From a bacterium UBA6115 (GTDB taxonomy: Bacteria; Bacillota_A; Clostridia; Christensenellales; Aristaeellaceae), in NCBI GenBank assembly GCA_002428405.1, contig DIWD01000025.1, positions 9,927 through 20,097 on the forward strand: a stretch of 10,171 nucleotides of DNA, given 5' to 3'. The notes beneath the pieces were generated by a model that was not told the origin of the DNA, ran no database searches, and saw nothing but the letters and a program-made list of their open reading frames with translations. Shown piece by piece: positions 6,930 to 10,171 of the stretch (position 1 is its first letter; the number at the start of each line of letters is the position of its first letter). A program made the position numbers and the translations under genes.

Positions 6930-6980
6930 ACTCGGATATGATATTAGGCGATTCTGAAGAAAAGTCAAGGAGGGATTCAA

Positions 6981-7589
6981 ATGACCACCAAGAAAAGCCC
7001 GGCTTTCATCATGGCCTTTGTCGGTGTGATGGCCGCGGCAGCTTTTGTTTCCAATTTTCTGAGCATTCCTATCGGCACATCGCGCGTCCACCTGGGCAAC
7101 AGCATCGCCTTGCTGGCAGGCATGCTCTTTGGCGGTCCTTTAGGCGCGCTGGCATCCGGACTGGGTTCAGCCTTGTTTGATGTTGTCTATGGTTTTGCGG
7201 ATCCGGTGGCCGGAGGCGCGGTCCCGCCGATCGCCGAGGCGGTGGTCACCTTTATGAACAAGGGGTTGATGGCCCTTGCCTGCGGCGTCATCGTCAATGA
7301 CAGGAAGAACCGGCTCTCCAGGGACATCATCATCTATATCGGCGCGATTGCAGGCGCGTGCCTGTATGTCGCGCTGTTTTTGATCAAGACCAACCTGTAT
7401 TCGCTCGCGTTCACGCCGGACCTTTTACAGGCGGTCGTGCCTGCCCGCGCGCTGACCTCCACCATCAACGCGGTCATCGCCGTGCTTCTGGCGCCGTTCC
7501 TGTTTGCGGTGCTCAAGCCGGCGCTTGAAAAAACTGGCCTATATGAGGCTGTTGAGCCGCGCTTGCTCAATTGGCCCGGTAAAGACTGA
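6981..7589 (+). CDS. ECF transporter S component, substrate unknown (possibly vitamin B6-related)
   Basis: This is a 202-residue integral membrane protein with about six hydrophobic segments (roughly 8-28, 38-56, 57-72, 84-105, 116-137, 158-180). The region from VHLGNSIALL through AGMLFGGPLGA to ASGLGSALFDVV matches S components of energy-coupling factor importers, which bind a vitamin or metal and dock on a shared EcfT-EcfA module. No energising genes are in the window, which suits a group II S component using a common module encoded elsewhere. It starts at ATG 6981, with AAGGAGGG (6968-6974) 6 bases upstream. Divergence from a MocR regulator is the only pointer to substrate: MocR proteins are known to control vitamin B6 genes, so a pyridoxine-type ligand is a guess. 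A strong terminator follows. Confidence 0.85.
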   Translation: MTTKKSPAFIMAFVGVMAAAAFVSNFLSIPIGTSRVHLGNSIALLAGMLFGGPLGALASGLGSALFDVVYGFADPVAGGAVPPIAEAVVTFMNKGLMALACGVIVNDRKNRLSRDIIIYIGAIAGACLYVALFLIKTNLYSLAFTPDLLQAVVPARALTSTINAVIAVLLAPFLFAVLKPALEKTGLYEAVEPRLLNWPGKD

Positions 7590-7602
7590 TCCCATTGAAC
7601 AG

Positions 7603-7633
7603 AAAGGCCGCGGGTGTTTTCCCGCGGCTTTTT
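7603..7633 (+). terminator. Rho-independent terminator after the ECF S gene
   Basis: GCCGCGGG (7607-7614) pairs perfectly with CCCGCGGC (7621-7628) around TGTTTT, followed by five T (7629-7633). It lies 17 bases after the TGA and separates this gene from the kinase gene. Confidence 0.92.
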
Positions 7634-7636
7634 ATG

Positions 7637-7642
7637 TATAAT
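7637..7642 (+). promoter_or_regulatory. Probable -10 box of the PPK2 gene
   Basis: A perfect TATAAT lies 21 bases before the ATG at 7664 and only 3 bases after the T run of the upstream terminator. Any -35 box would lie within the terminator stem or loop (around 7613-7620), and no good match is seen there. Confidence 0.5.
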
Positions 7643-7663
7643 AAAGGAAGGGGGTAAGACAAA

Positions 7664-8527
7664 ATGGAAATTGGACAATATAGAGTCACTGGAGGGAAAA
7701 AGGTCAGCCTGAAGGCGTTCCCGACCGATGATGATACATCCTTTGACAAGGACGAGATCAAAAAGGCACATATTCCGGATAACATTCAGAAAATGGCAGA
7801 TTTACAGGAGAAGCTATATGCAGAAAACGCCCATTCCCTGCTCATCGTGCTGCAGGCAATGGACGCGGCCGGCAAGGACGGCGTCATCCGCCATGTGATG
7901 ACCGGGCTGAACCCGCAGGGCACACAGGTGGTCTCTTTCAAGGTTCCCTCCAGTGAGGAGAACGACCATGACTACCTCTGGCGCATCGTAAAAGCCTTGC
8001 CGCGCCGCGGAGAAATCGGGATCTTCAACCGCTCCTATTATGAGGATGTCCTGGTCTCCCGCGTGCATGACCTGGTGAAGAATTCGCAAATCCCTCCTGA
8101 ACTGGTCACCGACGGCATCTGGGTTCAGCGATACCGTCAGATTCGCGATTTTGAGCGACATCTGAGTGAGAACGGAACCACTGTCGTAAAGATCTTTCTG
8201 CATGTTTCAAAGGGAGAGCAGCGCCAGCGGCTGTTGGACCGCATCAATGAGCCGGATAAGAACTGGAAGTTTTCAGCCGGTGACATTGAGGAACGGAAAC
8301 ATTGGAAGGAATACCAGGAAGCCTATGAGCTGATGCTGGAGCACACCGCGGACAAGGACGCGCCCTGGTATGTCGTTCCGGCTGACAATAAGTGGTTCGC
8401 GCGCTACCTGGTCAGCGAGATTGTGCTGGATGCCCTGAAGCGGATAGACCCGAAGATTCCCCAACTTCCTGAAGCGGAAAGGGCCATGTTGGAAGAATGC
8501 AGGGAAATCCTGGAGAAAGACGAATAG
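7664..8527 (+). CDS. PPK2-family polyphosphate:nucleotide phosphotransferase
   Basis: This 287-residue single-domain PPK2 enzyme moves phosphate between inorganic polyphosphate and nucleotides. Visible motifs are Walker A MDAAGKDG (66-73), the following NPQGTQVVSF, the Walker B-like IFNRSYYEDVLV (120-131), RYRQIRDFE (156-164), KIFLHVSKGEQRQRL (176-190), WKFSAGDIEER, and APWYVVPADNKWFARYLVSEI (233-253). Overall it resembles class III enzymes such as that of Meiothermus ruber, which phosphorylate AMP and ADP; the class is assigned from recalled similarity, so nucleotide preference is tentative. It acts in the cytoplasm, probably regenerating nucleoside di- and triphosphates from stored polyphosphate. 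ATG 7664 has AAGGAAGGGGG at 7644-7654. The gene is monocistronic, between terminators on both sides; no ppk1 or ppx neighbour is present. Confidence 0.94.
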   Translation: MEIGQYRVTGGKKVSLKAFPTDDDTSFDKDEIKKAHIPDNIQKMADLQEKLYAENAHSLLIVLQAMDAAGKDGVIRHVMTGLNPQGTQVVSFKVPSSEENDHDYLWRIVKALPRRGEIGIFNRSYYEDVLVSRVHDLVKNSQIPPELVTDGIWVQRYRQIRDFERHLSENGTTVVKIFLHVSKGEQRQRLLDRINEPDKNWKFSAGDIEERKHWKEYQEAYELMLEHTADKDAPWYVVPADNKWFARYLVSEIVLDALKRIDPKIPQLPEAERAMLEECREILEKDE

Positions 8528-8531
8528 GGTC

Positions 8532-8576
8532 TTGCTTGAGTATGCCAAGCAAAAACCCCGCTGATTGCGGGGTTTT
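8532..8576. terminator. Two-way terminator between PPK2 and rpsI
   Basis: AAAACCCCGC (8552-8561) pairs with GCGGGGTTTT (8567-8576) around TGATT. The A and T flanks give a U run in both directions (four on plus, five on minus), serving the convergent genes. A weaker hairpin, TTGCTTG (8532-8538) with CAAGCAA (8546-8552), precedes it on the plus side. Confidence 0.9.
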
Positions 8577-8599
8577 GAATGCAGGATATTTGATCGCGT

Positions 8600-8989
8600 T
8601 TAGCGCTTGGAGAACTGCGGCGCACGCCGTGCGGCCTTCAGGCCGTATTTCTTTCTTTCCTTCATGCGCGGGTCACGGGTAAGGAAACCGGCTTTCTTCA
8701 GCTCGCCCCTCAGTTCGGGGTTTGCCTTGATCAGCGCCCTGCTGATGCCGTGGCGGATAGCGCCTGCCTGCCCTGTGAGACCGCCGCCGTTGACATTGAC
8801 CAGGACATCAAACCCGGTCGCCTTGACCAGCACCAGCGGCTGGCGCACTGACATTTTCAGCGTTTCCAGGCCGAAATACTCGTCCAGAGCACGCTTGTTG
8901 ATGATGATGTCGCCCTTGCCGGGGACGAGCCGGACGCGTGCGATGGCTTCCTTGCGGCGGCCGACTGCATTAAAATCTGCTTGTGCCAT
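8600..8989 (-). CDS. rpsI: 30S ribosomal protein S9
   Basis: The protein has 129 residues, a normal length for bacterial S9. It shows the family hallmarks: [12 protein letters not shown] near the N-terminus, [31 protein letters not shown] (about 67-87), [27 protein letters not shown] at the C-terminus. S9 sits in the head of the small subunit, with its basic C-terminal tail reaching towards the P-site tRNA. ATG 8989-8987 is preceded by AAGGGGGAGAG, which directly follows or touches the rplM stop. The two genes are 15 bases apart and co-transcribed, the common bacterial arrangement. Transcription ends at the two-way terminator at 8552-8576. Confidence 0.98.
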   Translation of the reverse strand: MAQADFNAVGRRKEAIARVRLVPGKGDIIINKRALDEYFGLETLKMSVRQPLVLVKATGFDVLVNVNGGGLTGQAGAIRHGISRALIKANPELRGELKKAGFLTRDPRMKERKKYGLKAARRAPQFSKR

Positions 8990-9004
8990 GATTATCTCTC
9001 CCCC

Positions 9005-9439
9005 TTAGCGTTCCAGTTCGAGCGTTTCAGGCATTTGTGCCTGCTGAAGATGCTCGCCGCCGGAATATACATACAGTTTTTTCAGCATTTGGCGTCCAAG
9101 CGGCCCCTTGGGCAGCATGCCCTTCACGGCATGCTCGACTGCGAAATCGGGCTTGTTGGCCATCAGGTCGCGGTACTTTGTTTCCTTAAGGCCCCCGACA
9201 TAGCCCGAGTGATGGTAATAAATCTTCTGGTCCAGCTTCCTGCCGGTCAGTTTGACTTTTCCGCAGTTGAGGATAATGACGAAGTCCCCCGTATCAACAT
9301 GCGGCGTATAGGTAGGTTTGTGCTTGCCGCGCAGGACGTTTGCCACCTGGCTGGCAAGGCGGCCGAGTACCATGCCGTCCGCGTCAACAACAAACCATTT
9401 GCGCTCAACACTCTGCGCGTTAGCCATATAGGTATTCAA
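9005..9439 (-). CDS. rplM: 50S ribosomal protein L13
   Basis: The protein has 144 residues from a TTG start at 9439-9437. It begins (M)[21 protein letters not shown] and continues VLGRLAS, then [56 protein letters not shown] and [14 protein letters not shown], all diagnostic of L13. The TTG is chosen over upstream codons because AAGGAGGA (9454-9447) lies 7 bases before it and L13 proteins usually begin at this NTYMA-type segment. The next ATG (9427) would cut into the conserved start. The frame is open further upstream to 9580, but that stretch includes the promoter and leader. L13 is an early assembly protein of the large subunit and, in some bacteria, represses its own operon. Confidence 0.97.
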   Translation of the reverse strand: MNTYMANAQSVERKWFVVDADGMVLGRLASQVANVLRGKHKPTYTPHVDTGDFVIILNCGKVKLTGRKLDQKIYYHHSGYVGGLKETKYRDLMANKPDFAVEHAVKGMLPKGPLGRQMLKKLYVYSGGEHLQQAQMPETLELER

Positions 9440-9546
9440 GTGTAACTCCTCCTTGATCAGGTCCGAAACTTTTCGCCCGTGCCCGATGGTCGCAGGCGGG
9501 GCATCCTGTTCAATAGTCCCGGGGCTAACGGAGCCTACTGACGCAA
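9440..9546 (-). promoter_or_regulatory. Structured 5' leader of rplM-rpsI, candidate L13 autoregulatory leader
   Basis: About 105 nt separate the predicted start of transcription from the TTG. Two helices can be drawn on the minus-strand RNA. CAGUAG (9540-9535) pairs with CUAUUG (9516-9511), extended by UCC with GGA. UGCCCCG (9503-9497) pairs with CGGGCA (9485-9480) with one bulged C. Rfam describes an L13 leader in low-GC Gram-positives at this position; membership here is inferred from position and foldability, not from a model match. Confidence 0.5.
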
Positions 9547-9551
9547 AACTT

Positions 9552-9580
9552 ATCTTATAAAACTGTATTGTGCTTGTCAA
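9552..9580 (-). promoter_or_regulatory. Strong promoter of rplM-rpsI
   Basis: On the minus strand a perfect TTGACA (9580-9575), a 17-base spacer and TAAGAT (9557-9552) form a near-consensus housekeeping promoter, as expected for ribosomal protein genes. Transcription should begin near 9545. Confidence 0.85.
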
Positions 9581-9629
9581 GTATGAAACTGCCCGTTTTC
9601 CATAATTTTACTGATCCTGTCTTCTTTAC

Positions 9630-9658
9630 TTGCGGAAATTGGCCCATTTCTATAGAAT
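9630..9658 (+). promoter_or_regulatory. Promoter of the MFS transporter gene
   Basis: TTGCGG (9630-9635) and TAGAAT (9653-9658) are separated by 17 bases, and the -10 ends 28 bases before the GTG start at 9687. It is divergent from the rplM promoter, about 50 bases away. Confidence 0.6.
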
Positions 9659-9686
9659 ACGGAAAGATTTTGAAGGAGGATCAGCT

Positions 9687-10171
9687 GTGTTCGGTATCCT
9701 GCTTCCCCTGGTTTACCTATCATTTATCAGTTTAGGCCTGCCGGATTCGATGCTTGGAGCTGTCTGGCCGGCCATGGCTGCCCAAATGGGGCAGGACCTG
9801 TCCTCGCTGGGTCTGGTCTCCATGCTGGTGACCTTGGGCACTGTGATTTCAAGCTTGCTGAGCAGCCGGCTCATCCGTTCCCTGGGAACAGGGAAGGTGA
9901 TGGCATTGTCAGTCTTCCTGACTTCACTGGTTCTTCTGCTGTACTCCTTCGCGCGAAGCTACGGGGTGCTTTGCCTGCTGGCGCTGCCGCTTGGGCTGGG
10001 CGGGGGCTCGGTTGACGCGGCGCTCAACGGCTTTGTGGCACGCAACTACAAAGCCAGCCATATGAACTGGCTGCACTGCATGTGGGGCGTCGGGGCGACG
10101 ATCAGCCCCCTGATCGCAGGCGCAAGCCTCAGCGGGACGGCTTCCTGGCCCGGCGCGTACCGGACTGTGTC
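9687..10171 (+). CDS. MFS transporter, N-terminal part (runs off the right edge)
   Basis: 161 codons are visible from GTG 9687, with AAGGAGG (9673-9679) 7 bases upstream. Four or more hydrophobic segments are seen: about 2-17, 41-58, 71-90 and 93-112, with a further one near 133-150. GLPDSMLGAVWPAM (17-30), GLGGGSVDAALNGFVARNY (103-121) and MNWLHCMWGVGATISPLIAG (126-145) are typical of a major facilitator subgroup related to sugar/drug transporters with the Asp/Asn-containing fourth helix. The full protein would be about 390-400 residues by family norms. The substrate cannot be told from the N-terminal half, and the right-hand neighbours are unseen. Confidence 0.88.
   Translation, partial: MFGILLPLVYLSFISLGLPDSMLGAVWPAMAAQMGQDLSSLGLVSMLVTLGTVISSLLSSRLIRSLGTGKVMALSVFLTSLVLLLYSFARSYGVLCLLALPLGLGGGSVDAALNGFVARNYKASHMNWLHCMWGVGATISPLIAGASLSGTASWPGAYRTV

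Noticed and set aside
6930..6980. Riboswitch before the ECF S gene
   Set aside because: The interval from the candidate -10 box to the ATG is under 40 bases, too short for a known vitamin riboswitch, and no conserved core is seen.
8607..9445. Plus-strand open frames opposite rpsI and rplM
   Set aside because: These are antisense shadows of highly conserved ribosomal protein genes with unmistakable sequences.
9440..9580. Upstream extension of L13 to 191 residues starting at ATG 9580
   Set aside because: The extra 47 codons cover the TTGACA/TAAGAT promoter and the leader, lack a ribosome binding site, and are absent from known L13 proteins.

Overview
The window reads as a GC-rich Bacillota chromosome, probably of the class Clostridia. 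This is inferred from gene content: a QueH-type epoxyqueuosine reductase, an ECF-transporter S component beside a MocR regulator, an AmmeMemoRadiSam operon, a PPK2 kinase, a DUF2804 protein, an rplM-rpsI pair behind its own leader, and strong AGGAGG-type ribosome binding sites. Nothing suggests a plasmid, phage or insertion sequence. The window looks chromosomal and mostly housekeeping, with several little-studied families.

Layout, left to right. (1) Minus strand, running off the left edge: an exported protein with an SH3b-like domain and five MucBP-like repeats. (2) Plus: queH, for tRNA queuosine synthesis, divergent from (1). (3) Minus: a DUF2804 protein, convergent with queH across a hairpin. 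(4) Plus: a three-gene operon joined by two ATGA overlaps, encoding a LigB/Memo-like protein, AMMECR1 and a radical SAM enzyme. It diverges from DUF2804 through promoters whose -35 boxes overlap. (5) Minus: a MocR regulator (GntR helix-turn-helix plus aminotransferase fold), ending 3 bases from the radical SAM gene. (6) Plus: an ECF S component divergent from MocR, with three ACCAG repeats around the shared promoter region. (7) Plus: a PPK2 polyphosphate kinase. (8) Minus: rplM-rpsI, convergent with the PPK2 gene over a two-way terminator and preceded by a roughly 105-nt leader that can fold. (9) Plus, running off the right edge: an MFS transporter.

The most interesting items are two. The MocR protein keeps the fold-type I PLP-site motifs but has Arg where the Schiff-base Lys should be. 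The AmmeMemoRadiSam operon is a widespread set of unknown biochemical role, and here the usual fused 'protein A' is encoded as two translationally coupled genes. Several genes start with GTG or TTG, and several promoters lie only about 17-27 bases before the start codon. Functional calls rest on motif recognition by eye; no database search was run.
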